From Hyphobacterium marinum (lineage in GTDB: Bacteria; Pseudomonadota; Alphaproteobacteria; Caulobacterales; Maricaulaceae): a stretch of DNA of 64,000 bases. Location: contig NZ_JAZDRO010000001.1 of the NCBI RefSeq assembly GCF_036330325.1, positions 806,001 to 870,000 of the forward strand, written 5' to 3'. This document shows, one piece after another, positions 16,549 through 24,532 of this stretch (position 1 is its first letter; each line of letters opens with the position of its first letter). The position numbers and the translations under genes are program-made. Below the pieces are notes generated by a model, which worked only from the letters and a program-made list of their open reading frames with translations, made no database searches and was not told the origin of the DNA.

Positions 16549-17127
16549 ATGAAACTCTGGCTTCCGCTTCTGGCCGTCGGCGCTCTGGCGCTCCCGGCCT
16601 GCTCGTCCGGCGACACCGCCGAAACCGGCCTCTTCGAGGCGCTCTCGGCCCATTGCGGCAACTCCTATGAAGGCCGTGTCGAGAGTGATGACCCGCGCGA
16701 CGCCGATTGGGTCTCGCAGCGCCTTGTCATTGAATTCCGCGAATGCTCGGACGACACGATCCGCATCCCGCTTCATGTCGGCGAGGATCATTCGCGCACC
16801 TGGGTCGTCTCGCGGACCGAAAACGGCCTCCGCCTGAAACACGACCATCGCCACGAGGACGGCAGCGAGGATGTACTGACCCAGTATGGCGGCGACACCG
16901 AAGGTCCGGTCACGGGACTGCGTGCCGAGTTTCCCGCCGACGACTTCAGCCGCGATCTCTTCGAGCGTGAAGGCATTCCGGTCAGCATGGACAATGTCTG
17001 GTCTCTGACCCTGACCGAGGAAACACTGACCTATGCGCTCGACCGCCCCGACCGGCATTTCGAGGCGGTCTTCAACCTGACCGAGACCGTCGATACCCCG
17101 CCGCCGCCCTGGGGCGCTGAGGGGTAG
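16549..17127 (+). CDS. Hypothetical lipoprotein (192 aa)
   Basis: A typical lipoprotein signal (KLWLPLLAVGALALPAC) puts the mature N-terminal Cys at residue 18, so the protein should be membrane-anchored. The mature part contains CGNSYEGRVESDDP, a His/Asp-rich middle (LKHDHRHEDGSEDVLTQYGG) and beta-strand-rich segments. I know similar proteins in alphaproteobacteria only as hypothetical secreted proteins. Function unknown. It is read in the same direction as def and fmt but is separated from fmt by a palindromic repeat element. Confidence 0.75.
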   Translation: MKLWLPLLAVGALALPACSSGDTAETGLFEALSAHCGNSYEGRVESDDPRDADWVSQRLVIEFRECSDDTIRIPLHVGEDHSRTWVVSRTENGLRLKHDHRHEDGSEDVLTQYGGDTEGPVTGLRAEFPADDFSRDLFEREGIPVSMDNVWSLTLTEETLTYALDRPDRHFEAVFNLTETVDTPPPPWGAEG

Positions 17128-17145
17128 CGGTTACTACGAAACGCC

Positions 17146-17217
17146 GCGTCATTCCCCGGCTAGTCCGGGGAATCCTAGTGGTTCCAGAGATGCCCCGCAT
17201 GAAGCGGGGCATGACGC
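17146..17217. repeat. Dispersed palindromic element, copy 1
   Basis: Seventy-two bases bounded by GCGTCAT and its inverse ATGACGC. Inside are two hairpins: ATTCCCCGG/CCGGGGAAT and ATGCCCCGC/GCGGGGCAT. A second copy of the same design is at 28425-28493. The type is a REP-like element, common in alphaproteobacteria. It fills the space between the lipoprotein gene and fmt and might also end transcription. Confidence 0.75.
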
Positions 17218-17267
17218 CTGTCATTTGCGCCCTTGATCTTTGACGCGCCGCGCGCTCAAACCCGGCC

Positions 17268-18197
17268 ATGACCTTGCGCCTTGCCTTCATGGGTACGCCC
17301 GAATTCGCCGCCGCCTCTCTCGCCGAGATCGCGGCCGCCGGCCATGACGTCGCGCGCGTCTATACCCAGCCGCCCCGCCGGCGTGGACGCGGACAGGCCG
17401 AGCAAAAGACACCGGTCCATGTGCTGGCTGAACAGTTCGGTATCCCCGTCGAGACGCCCGAGCGCTTCCGGGACGCGGATGTCATCGCGAATTTCCAGGC
17501 GCTTGATCTCGATGCGGCGATTGTCGTCGCCTATGGCCAGATTCTGACACAGGAAGCGCTTGACGCACCGCGCCTGGGGTGTCTCAACCTCCACGCCTCG
17601 CTCCTGCCGCGCTGGCGCGGTGCGGCCCCGATCCAGCGCGCCATCATGGCGGGTGATGAACGCACCGGCGTGCAGATCATGCAGATGGAGGCGGGGCTCG
17701 ATACCGGGCCAATCCTGCTGTCCGAAACCGTCGCGATCCACCCGAACGACACCGCCGGCAAGCTGCACGACCGGCTGATGGCGGTCGGGGCGCAGATGTG
17801 GCCGCGCGCGCTCGCCGCGCTCGAACGCGGATCGCTGGAAGCGGTGGCCCAGTCTGACGACGGCGCGACCTACGCGAAGAAAATCACATCGGAAGAAGCC
17901 CGCATCGACTGGTCGAAACCGGCCGGCGAAGTCAGCGACCATATCCGCGGACTGTCACCGTTTCCGGGGGCCTGGTTCGAGCTCGCCACCGAGAAGGGCA
18001 AGGTCCGCGTCAAAGTCCTTTTCGCTGAACCGGAACGCGGCGACGGCGAGCCGGGTGAAGTCCTCGATGACGGGCTCCTCGTCGCCTGCGGGCGCGGCGC
18101 GGTGCGCCTCACCCGCCTGCAGCGCGAGGGCAAGGCGGCGATGGACGCGGACGATTTCCTCAGAGGAAATGCGGTCAGCAAGGGCGTCGTGTTATGA
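17268..18197 (+). CDS. fmt: Methionyl-tRNA formyltransferase
   Basis: It formylates initiator Met-tRNA with 10-formyl-tetrahydrofolate. The 309-residue protein shows the N-terminal FMGTPEFAAASL, the catalytic segment CLNLHASLLPRWRGAAPIQ with N107 and H109, and D145 in EAGLDTGPIL. The C-terminal OB-like domain follows from about residue 205. Length and motifs are normal. It lies downstream of def on the same strand, but two unrelated small genes and a repeat element separate them, unlike the classical def-fmt pair. Confidence 0.96.
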   Translation: MTLRLAFMGTPEFAAASLAEIAAAGHDVARVYTQPPRRRGRGQAEQKTPVHVLAEQFGIPVETPERFRDADVIANFQALDLDAAIVVAYGQILTQEALDAPRLGCLNLHASLLPRWRGAAPIQRAIMAGDERTGVQIMQMEAGLDTGPILLSETVAIHPNDTAGKLHDRLMAVGAQMWPRALAALERGSLEAVAQSDDGATYAKKITSEEARIDWSKPAGEVSDHIRGLSPFPGAWFELATEKGKVRVKVLFAEPERGDGEPGEVLDDGLLVACGRGAVRLTRLQREGKAAMDADDFLRGNAVSKGVVL

Positions 18198-18215
18198 CAT
18201 CCAGCTCGCCGCTTT

Positions 18216-18296
18216 CCCTCCCCTTGAGGGGAGGGTCAGGGTGGGGTGAGACAGGCTGGATTGCCCCCACCCCAACCCTCCCTCGGTGGGGGAGGG
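18216..18296. repeat. Palindromic repeat between fmt and truA
   Basis: CCCTCCCC/GGGGAGGG (18216-18235) is a perfect hairpin, and GAGGGTCAGGGTGGGG pairs with CCCCACCCCAACCCTC (14 of 16 bases), giving a long imperfect palindrome that ends at GGGAGGG (18296). The same kind of element, with TTCCCC/GGGGAA and CTCTCCC/GGGAGAG ends, occurs at 28511-28655. Confidence 0.7.
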
Positions 18297-18303
18297 TGTA
18301 GAC

Positions 18304-19053
18304 ATGCCCCGCTACAAGCTTACGCTGGAATATGATGGATCGCCCTTCGCGGGCTGGCAACGCCAGGCCGATGCGCCCTCGGTGCAGGGCGCGATTGAGG
18401 CGGCGGCGGAACGACTCGACGAAGCCCCGGTGACGGTCCAGGGCGCGGGGCGCACCGATGCCGGAGTTCACGCGCTGGGCCAGGTCGCCCATCTTGATCT
18501 GGTCAAGGATTTGCCGACCGACACGGTCCGTGATGCGCTGAACCATCATCTGCGTGCCGACCCGGTGGCCGTGCTGGATGCCGAGCGTGTCGGCGAGGAT
18601 TTCCATGCCCGCTATTCGGCGACGGCCCGGCATTATCTCTACCGGCTGATCGACCGGCGTCCTCCGCTGACGCTCCTGAAAGGCCAGGTCTGGCGCATTC
18701 CAGTACCGCTCGATGTCGCCGCCATGCACGACGCGGCGCAATGCCTTGTCGGCCTGCACGATTTTTCCACCTTCCGCGACGCGCAATGCCAGTCGGACTC
18801 GCCGGTCAAGACGCTCGACGCGATTGCCGTTGAGCGCGTGGGGGAGGAGATTCACCTGACCTGTTCGGCGCGGTCCTTCCTGCACCGGCAGGTGCGGTCT
18901 TTTACCGGTTCGCTGGTCGAGGTCGGATGGGGCAAGTGGTCGGCCCGGGACTTCCGCGATGTGCTCGAAGCCGCCGACCGTTCGCGCTGCGGCCCGGTGG
19001 CACCGCCCGACGGGCTCTACCTGACCCGGGTCGACTATCCGGCGAGCGCGTAG
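18304..19053 (+). CDS. truA: tRNA pseudouridine(38-40) synthase
   Basis: TruA converts U38-U40 in the anticodon arm to pseudouridine. The 249-residue protein has the family opening YKLTLEYDGSPFAGWQRQ and the active-site GRTDAGVHA with catalytic D52. The C-terminal motif SFLHRQVRSFTGSLVEVG is also present. I chose the ATG at 18304; an in-frame GTG at 18286 lies inside the repeat. Its 3' end overlaps the convergent membrane-protein gene by 19 bases. Confidence 0.95.
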   Translation: MPRYKLTLEYDGSPFAGWQRQADAPSVQGAIEAAAERLDEAPVTVQGAGRTDAGVHALGQVAHLDLVKDLPTDTVRDALNHHLRADPVAVLDAERVGEDFHARYSATARHYLYRLIDRRPPLTLLKGQVWRIPVPLDVAAMHDAAQCLVGLHDFSTFRDAQCQSDSPVKTLDAIAVERVGEEIHLTCSARSFLHRQVRSFTGSLVEVGWGKWSARDFRDVLEAADRSRCGPVAPPDGLYLTRVDYPASA

Positions 19054-19619
19054 GCAATCGCCGTTGCGGCGATCAGATCGATGACGATGTGGAGCGCCGC
19101 AGCCCCGGCACCCGCGCCCCAGCTTAGGCCGAGCGTGGCCGTCGCCACCCGCCAATGCACGATCAGCAGGATGAAGCGCATCGGGATGGCGAGGAAGAAC
19201 CACAGCGCCTCGGGCGGCATCAGCCCCGCGAGATAGATGATGACCAGCGCGGCCTGGAAGGCGATGAGCGCGAACACCGTCCAGTTATGGACGACGAGCC
19301 ACAGGCCATACGGTCCCTTGCGTGAAAACAGGGTTGCGGCGAGCGCTGCCGAGACCGGAAAGAGCAGCCAGATACGCGCGAAATCAGCCGCAAGATAGGC
19401 AGGCGGGAAGCCGGGGTGCGCCTGACCGGCATCCTGGATCATGTAGACGATACCGATCTGGATGAGCGCATAGAGCGGCAGGGTCGGGATCACCGCCCGG
19501 AAGCTGCGCGCGACGCCCTCATAACTGACATCGAAACAGCCGCGCCATCCGTCCTGAAACAGAAAGAGCCGTTTCAGACCTGCAAAGGCATAAACGGCGT
19601 CGCGGATGAACGTGTTCAT
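19035..19619 (-). CDS. Polytopic membrane protein of unknown function
   Basis: The 194-residue protein has five or so hydrophobic segments and no motif I recognise. The N-terminus DAVYAFAGLKRLFLFQDGWRGCFDVS reads like a cytosolic lead-in before the first helix. The gene overlaps the dapE stop by 4 bases (ATGA) and so is probably translated with dapE. Its end overlaps truA by 19 bases. Overlap with dapE suggests co-expression, not function. Confidence 0.75.
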   Translation of the reverse strand: MNTFIRDAVYAFAGLKRLFLFQDGWRGCFDVSYEGVARSFRAVIPTLPLYALIQIGIVYMIQDAGQAHPGFPPAYLAADFARIWLLFPVSAALAATLFSRKGPYGLWLVVHNWTVFALIAFQAALVIIYLAGLMPPEALWFFLAIPMRFILLIVHWRVATATLGLSWGAGAGAAALHIVIDLIAATAIAYALAG

Positions 19620-20782
19620 TTCCCCGTCCCGGCGAAAAAGCCGGCAATGACACGGGCATAGATGCGCGTCAGCGTGTCGATATCGGCCGCCGGCACGCGC
19701 TCGTCGATCTGGTGCATGGTCGCGCCAACCAAGCCGAATTCACAGACCGGGGCATAGTTGCGGATAAAGCGCGCATCAGACGTGCCGCCCCCGGTCGTCA
19801 GCGCCGGACGGCGGCCGGTCTCGGCCTCAGCGGCATCTTGTAAGAGGGTGACGAAGCCGCCCGGTTTCGACAGGAAAGCCTCGCCCGTCACGGCCAGGTT
19901 GAGATCAATTTTTCCGGCATAGCCCAGCCCGACGGCCTTGGCCTCGTCCTCGATCCAGCGTTTGAGATCGTCGCCCTTGTGGGCGGTGTTGAACCGGATG
20001 TTGAATTGCGCGGTGGCCTTGCCCGGGATGACATTGTGGGCGGTATTGCCGACATCGACGGAGGTCACTTCCAGATTGCTCGGCTGGAAATGCGGCGCGC
20101 CGGTGTCGAGTTCGCGCGTCAGCAACCGGTCTAGCAGCTGCAGGAGGACGGGCACCGGATTGGCAGCGAGCTCCGGATAGGCGACATGGCCCTGGCGGCC
20201 GGTCACGGTGATGACACCATTCAGGCTGCCGCGCCGCCCGATCTTGATGGTTTCCCCCAGATGATTGGGATTGGTCGGTTCACCGACGAGGACCTGGTCG
20301 AAGCGCTCACCGGCGGCGTGAACCGCCTCCATCAGCCTGACCGTGCCGTCGAGCGCCGGGCCTTCCTCGTCGCCGGTGATGAGGAAGGCGATGGAGCCCG
20401 GCGGATCGCCCTGCTCGGCCTTGTACTGACCGACCGCCGCGGCAAAGGCTGCGATCGCGCCCTTCATGTCCGCCGCGCCGCGCCCCCACAGAATGCCGTC
20501 CTTCAGGTCGCCGGAAAAGGGCGCGCGCGTCCAGCTGGCCTCGTCGCCTGTCGGGACGACATCGGTGTGCCCGGCAAAGGCGAGGACCGGGCCTTCAGTG
20601 CCCAGCCTTGCATAGAGATTGTCGACCTCGCCGAACGGGTAACGTGTACAGGCGAAGCCCAGCTTCTCCAGCGCCGCGGCGAGCACATCCATCGCGGTGC
20701 CGTCATCGGGCGTGACGGACGGGGCGCGAATGAGGTCGCGGGCAAGGTCGACGGCGTTTGTCATTCCTGTGGAGTCGCTCAT
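19616..20782 (-). CDS. dapE: Succinyl-diaminopimelate desuccinylase
   Basis: DapE hydrolyses N-succinyl-LL-diaminopimelate in lysine and peptidoglycan precursor synthesis. The 388-residue M20 metallopeptidase shows FAGHTDVVPTGD (metal His), GRGAADMKGAIAAF (bridging Asp) and TGDEEGPALDG (catalytic Glu), plus the dimerisation domain and a C-terminal TTGGGTSDARFI. A Met six codons in is an alternative start. dapD of the same pathway is 540 bases upstream on the same strand, separated by a cupin gene on the opposite strand. Confidence 0.95.
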   Translation of the reverse strand: MSDSTGMTNAVDLARDLIRAPSVTPDDGTAMDVLAAALEKLGFACTRYPFGEVDNLYARLGTEGPVLAFAGHTDVVPTGDEASWTRAPFSGDLKDGILWGRGAADMKGAIAAFAAAVGQYKAEQGDPPGSIAFLITGDEEGPALDGTVRLMEAVHAAGERFDQVLVGEPTNPNHLGETIKIGRRGSLNGVITVTGRQGHVAYPELAANPVPVLLQLLDRLLTRELDTGAPHFQPSNLEVTSVDVGNTAHNVIPGKATAQFNIRFNTAHKGDDLKRWIEDEAKAVGLGYAGKIDLNLAVTGEAFLSKPGGFVTLLQDAAEAETGRRPALTTGGGTSDARFIRNYAPVCEFGLVGATMHQIDERVPAADIDTLTRIYARVIAGFFAGTGK

Positions 20783-20859
20783 CAGTTTGCTGAAACGGGA
20801 TCAGATTTCAGACTATACATAAGGCATTGGCGAGGCCTTGCGACAAGGAGAATGACGCG

Positions 20860-21324
20860 ATGGTGAAAGCGGTTGCATCCGACCTGCCCGAACAGACCGG
20901 GTCGCGATACCCGTCGCCCCATGACGAACCGTGTCAGGCACGGGTGTGGCAGGCGCTCGGCGCGCCGTTTGGCCTCACGCAGTTCGGGGTCAATCTGTTG
21001 CGCCTGAAGCCCGGTGTCTGGTCGTCGCAGCGCCACTGGCACAGCCATGAGGACGAGCTGATCTACATGCTCGAAGGCGAGGCGGTGCTGGTCACGGATG
21101 CGGGCGAGGAGGTCATGCTCCCCGGCGATGTCGCGGGCTTCAAGGCCGGCGTGAAGGACGGGCACTGCCTGCAGAACCGGTCCGATGCCGACGCGGTGAT
21201 GCTGGTCGTCGGTAGCCGTGATGACCGCGACCACGGCGAATACCCGGACATCGACATGAAATTCTGGCCGGGACGCTATTCCGCTCCGGCGCGCTGGACC
21301 CGCAAGGACGGGAGTGAGTTCTAG
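20860..21324 (+). CDS. Cupin-domain protein
   Basis: The 154-residue protein is a single cupin barrel. Cupin motif 1 is HWHSHEDELIYMLEGE (metal-binding His, His, Glu) and motif 2 is MLPGDVAGFKAGVKDGHCLQN. The C-terminus YPDIDMKFWPGRYSAPARWTRKDG is found in a broad family of small cupins with unassigned substrates. The ATG has AAGGAG nine bases upstream. It is divergent from dapE, and its stop overlaps the end of dapD by 4 bases, so it has been fitted between the two dap genes. Confidence 0.82.
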   Translation: MVKAVASDLPEQTGSRYPSPHDEPCQARVWQALGAPFGLTQFGVNLLRLKPGVWSSQRHWHSHEDELIYMLEGEAVLVTDAGEEVMLPGDVAGFKAGVKDGHCLQNRSDADAVMLVVGSRDDRDHGEYPDIDMKFWPGRYSAPARWTRKDGSEF

Positions 21325-22154
21325 GTCCGCAGGAGCTCGTTGATCGCGGTCTTGGCGCGGGTCTTTTCATCGACCCGCTTGACGATCACGGCGCAGGCGA
21401 GCGACGGGCCGCCCTTCGGATCGGGCAGCGAACCGGGGACGACGACCGCATAGGCCGGGACTTCGCCATAGAGGATCTCGCCGCTGGCGCGGTCGACGAT
21501 CTTGGTCGAGGCCGAGATGAAGACGCCCATGGCGAGCACCGCGCCTTCGCGGACGATCACGCCCTCAACGACTTCGGAACGCGCACCGATGAAGGCGTTG
21601 TCCTCGATAATGGTCGGGTTGGCTTGCAAGGGTTCGAGCACGCCGCCAATCCCCGCCCCGGCCGAGACATGGACGTCCTTGCCGATCTGCGCGCACGACC
21701 CGATGGAAGCCCAGGTGTCGATCATCGCGCCCTCGCCGACATGGGCCCCGATATTGACGTAGGAGGGCATCAGCACAGCGCCCTTCGAGATGTGCGCACC
21801 CCGGCGCACAGCGCAGGGCGGGACAGCGCGGAAACCGGCGGCCTCGAAATTCTCTGCCGTCCAGCCGTCGAATTTCGACGGCACCTTGTCCCACCACACG
21901 CCCTGACCCGGTCCGCCTTGGATGAGGCCCATCGGGTTGAGGCGGAAGGAGAGGAGGACGGCTTTTTTGAGCCATTGATGGACGGTCCACTCACCATCCT
22001 CTCCGCGCGAGGCGACCCGGGCCTCGCCGCTGTCGAGCAGGGCAATGGCGGCATCGACCGCACGCGCGGTTTCTCTGTCCTTGGAGGACAATTCGGCGCG
22101 ATTGTCCCAGGCCGTTTCGATGATGGATTTCAGGCTGTTACGGTCTGTGGTCAT
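21321..22154 (-). CDS. dapD: Tetrahydrodipicolinate N-succinyltransferase
   Basis: DapD succinylates tetrahydrodipicolinate, two steps before DapE. The 277-residue protein has an N-terminal helical domain followed by the left-handed beta-helix hexapeptide repeats (for example AHISKGAVLMPSYVNIGAHV and GAMIDTWASIGSCAQIG). The active-site region around DTWASIG and the substrate loop IGGVLEPLQANPTIIEDN are recognisable. It is the last gene of the rpmH operon; its start overlaps the HAD phosphatase stop by 4 bases (ATGA). Confidence 0.96.
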   Translation of the reverse strand: MTTDRNSLKSIIETAWDNRAELSSKDRETARAVDAAIALLDSGEARVASRGEDGEWTVHQWLKKAVLLSFRLNPMGLIQGGPGQGVWWDKVPSKFDGWTAENFEAAGFRAVPPCAVRRGAHISKGAVLMPSYVNIGAHVGEGAMIDTWASIGSCAQIGKDVHVSAGAGIGGVLEPLQANPTIIEDNAFIGARSEVVEGVIVREGAVLAMGVFISASTKIVDRASGEILYGEVPAYAVVVPGSLPDPKGGPSLACAVIVKRVDEKTRAKTAINELLRT

Positions 22155-22864
22155 CGGCGGATTCCTGAAGCGGTGCGCGCCTCGCCCAGAAAGGTCTTCA
22201 GGCAGTCGGCAGCGAAATGGACATGGTCGGGATGTTCGCCGGGGCCGGCGCTTTCCTCGTCGCGAGGGCCCGGTTTGGCCCGGATGAGGATGGTGGTCCA
22301 GCCCAGTTCGTGCGCGGTTTTCAGATTGCGCACCGAGTCTTCGAAGAAGGAGGCTTCTGCCGGGCGAATGGCGAAGCGGCTGGAGAAACGCTCGAACCCG
22401 GCCATCAGTGGCTTGGGCTGGAAACCAGCGGCCTCGACGTCAAAGAGATCATCAAAACAGTCGGATAGGCCCAACCGCCCGCAGACATTCTCGGCGTGTT
22501 TCATCGATCCGTTGGTATAGACATAGCGCTTGCCGGGCAGGGCGCGGATGCGGTCCGCGAGGACCGGGTCCGGGTCGATCACGTCGAGGTCGATATCGTG
22601 GACGAAATCGAGAAACTCCCGCCCGTCGCCGATCTGGTTATTGGCCATCAGCCCGTTGAGCGTCGTGCCGTGTTCGCGCCAATACGTCTTCTGGACGATG
22701 CGGGCTTCGTCGCGAGGCAGTCGTAAGGTACGCGCGACATAGTCGGTCATTCGCGCATCGACCTGGCTCATGATCGCCGCGTCGGACGGATAGAGCGTGT
22801 GGTCGAGATCAAACACCCAGGTCGTGACGTGGGAGAGATCGGGGCCGGTTTCTGGCGCGCTCAT
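22151..22864 (-). CDS. HAD-family pyrimidine 5'-nucleotidase-like hydrolase
   Basis: A 237-residue haloacid-dehalogenase-type hydrolase of the Sdt1/YjjG-like group. Motif I is FDLDHTLYP with nucleophile D19 and D21, motif II is the T/S in YVYTNGS, and motif III/IV is FFEDSVRNL. The cap has an ARMTDYVARTLRLPRDEA pattern seen in pyrimidine 5'-nucleotidases. The substrate is inferred from family. I set the start at 22864 (ATGA overlap with the DUF1036 gene stop); the frame is open far upstream but that part is not coding-like. It sits between DUF1036 and dapD. Confidence 0.87.
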   Translation of the reverse strand: MSAPETGPDLSHVTTWVFDLDHTLYPSDAAIMSQVDARMTDYVARTLRLPRDEARIVQKTYWREHGTTLNGLMANNQIGDGREFLDFVHDIDLDVIDPDPVLADRIRALPGKRYVYTNGSMKHAENVCGRLGLSDCFDDLFDVEAAGFQPKPLMAGFERFSSRFAIRPAEASFFEDSVRNLKTAHELGWTTILIRAKPGPRDEESAGPGEHPDHVHFAADCLKTFLGEARTASGIRR

Positions 22865-23886
22865 TCCTCGTCCCCGCCATCGCGCAATTCGGGGATAGGG
22901 GCGGGCTCGGCGTCGAAGTCCTCCGGTCCGAAGGTCAGCGTGGCGCTGCCCTCGACCGGCTCGGGAATCTGTCTGAAAGCCGCCTGGGCGTATCCGCGCT
23001 CGGCGCACTGGTCCCGGCCTTCGGAGAGGAAACGCGAGGGCGCAACGCAAAAGACTTCCACACCGCCCGACAGGGGGCGATTGCCTTCGGTCAGCTCGGC
23101 ATAGACATGGATGGCGCGCGTGGTCAGGCGCTCGGCAACCACCCGGGCGCAGGCCCCCGGTTCGAGACGCCACCAGCCGCGTGATTCCCAGGCGTCATTG
23201 CGCTGGCGGGCGATGACGGCCGCGGCGGCTTCGCCGGTTTCATTGCAGAGTGTCAGCCCGGTCGTGGCGTTGCGGCGCAGGGCGGCAGCCTCCAGCGCGT
23301 CAATCAGTTCGGGGCGTTCCGGGACACGCGGCAGGCCGGCATTGCGCACAAAGGCGGCAATGGCCGCCGTCGTCCGGCGTCCCGCGACACCGTCGATGGC
23401 ACGGATGTCAGCCCCGGTCGCCTGGAGCAGGCGCTGGACACCGGCCTCCTCGGCACGATCGCCGAACCCGGCCGGCTCGACGAGGACGGTGCGTTGGCGG
23501 TGCTCGCCGCGGAGAATGGCAAAACCGCGCTGTTCGAGCCCCAGGGCCTCGCAATCGGTGACGCCCTCGGCAGAGAAATCCGATGGACCGACGCAGAGCG
23601 GGATGTCGCCGCGCCATTCGCGCACGCCGCCAAGATAGGCCGCGCTGGAGCGCGCATAGAGGAGGAGCGGTTCACCCGATTCGGCCGGGATGTCCGGGCC
23701 TGCCCGGACACATTCTCCCGGGCGGACGCGGGTCCAGCCTTCCACGGCGATCTCGTCGTTCGAGCGCCAGCCGAGCGCGGCTTCGACGATATAGCTCGTC
23801 TCGTTGCAGATTTCCGCGGCACGGGCGGCTGGCAGGGCAAGCAGCCAGAAGGCGAGGATGGCAATGACGCGGATCATGCCTGCCAT
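22861..23886 (-). CDS. Secreted protein with two DUF1036 domains and a central helical domain
   Basis: After a Sec signal (ALPAARA, A-E cleavage) comes one DUF1036 domain (about residues 25-115; ICNETSYIVEAALGW), then a peptidoglycan-binding-like helical stretch (VQRLLQATGADIRAIDGVAGRRTTAAIAAF). A second DUF1036 domain follows (TLCNETGEAAAAVIARQRN to VFCVAPSRFL). DUF1036 is a cysteine-containing beta domain of unknown function in envelope proteins. The end is acidic. Start is uncertain: TTG 23898, ATG 23886 or ATG 23877. It lies between engB and a HAD gene, with only a few bases or overlaps between genes. Confidence 0.8.
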   Translation of the reverse strand: MAGMIRVIAILAFWLLALPAARAAEICNETSYIVEAALGWRSNDEIAVEGWTRVRPGECVRAGPDIPAESGEPLLLYARSSAAYLGGVREWRGDIPLCVGPSDFSAEGVTDCEALGLEQRGFAILRGEHRQRTVLVEPAGFGDRAEEAGVQRLLQATGADIRAIDGVAGRRTTAAIAAFVRNAGLPRVPERPELIDALEAAALRRNATTGLTLCNETGEAAAAVIARQRNDAWESRGWWRLEPGACARVVAERLTTRAIHVYAELTEGNRPLSGGVEVFCVAPSRFLSEGRDQCAERGYAQAAFRQIPEPVEGSATLTFGPEDFDAEPAPIPELRDGGDEE

Positions 23887-23887
23887 T

Positions 23888-24532
23888 CTAGCTGCCAAAT
23901 TCAGGCGTCAACACGGCAATTGCACCGCGCAGCTCGGCAATCCCGTCACCCTTGGCCGAGGAGGTGGCGATGATGTCAGGGAAAGCCGCCGGGCGGCGGG
24001 ATATCTTTGCCGCGACACCGGCGAGGCATTTCTCGATCTCGGCGGGCTTGAGCTTGTCGGTCTTGGTCAGGACTATCTGGTAGCTGACCGCGGCAACGTC
24101 GAATTCCTTCATCACCGCATCGTCATTGGCTTTGAAGCCGTGCCGGGAATCAATCAGGAGATAGACCCGCTTCAGATTCGGGCGGCCCTTGAGGAAATTC
24201 TGGGTCAGCCGCGTCCAGCGCTCGGCTTCCTTCTTCGGGGCCTTGGCAAAGCCATAGCCGGGAAGGTCGACGAGTCGAATCTTGCCGTCGAGGTCAAAGA
24301 AGTTGAGCTCGCGCGTCCGGCCCGGTTCACCCGAGGCGCGGGCGAGCTGTTTCTGGCGGGCGAGTGCATTGATCAGGCTGGACTTGCCGACATTCGACCG
24401 CCCCGCGAAAGCGACTTCGGGCAGGTCGGTCGGCGGCAAGTCATCCAGCTTCACCGCCCCGCGCAGGAAGGTGACGGGGCGGGAAAACAGCTGCCGTCCG
24501 GCGGCAAGGGCGTCGGTACCGTCCCCGGTCAG
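23888..24532 (-). CDS. engB: Ribosome biogenesis GTPase YihA/EngB
   Basis: EngB is a GTPase needed for 50S assembly and cell division. G1 is GRSNVGKSSL, G3 is DLPGYG, and G4 is TKTD. The N-terminal segment AAGRQLFSRPVTFLRGAVKLDDLPPTDLPEVAFAG-like strands (see ADLPEVAFAG type motif LPEVAFAG) is conserved in alphaproteobacteria. No ATG, GTG or TTG precedes that segment; the closest candidate is a CTG at 24532 overlapping the yidC stop, or else a GTG at 24454 that would remove it. The coordinates use the CTG, so the start is provisional. The yidC overlap suggests translational coupling. Confidence 0.88.
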   Translation of the reverse strand: MTGDGTDALAAGRQLFSRPVTFLRGAVKLDDLPPTDLPEVAFAGRSNVGKSSLINALARQKQLARASGEPGRTRELNFFDLDGKIRLVDLPGYGFAKAPKKEAERWTRLTQNFLKGRPNLKRVYLLIDSRHGFKANDDAVMKEFDVAAVSYQIVLTKTDKLKPAEIEKCLAGVAAKISRRPAAFPDIIATSSAKGDGIAELRGAIAVLTPEFGS

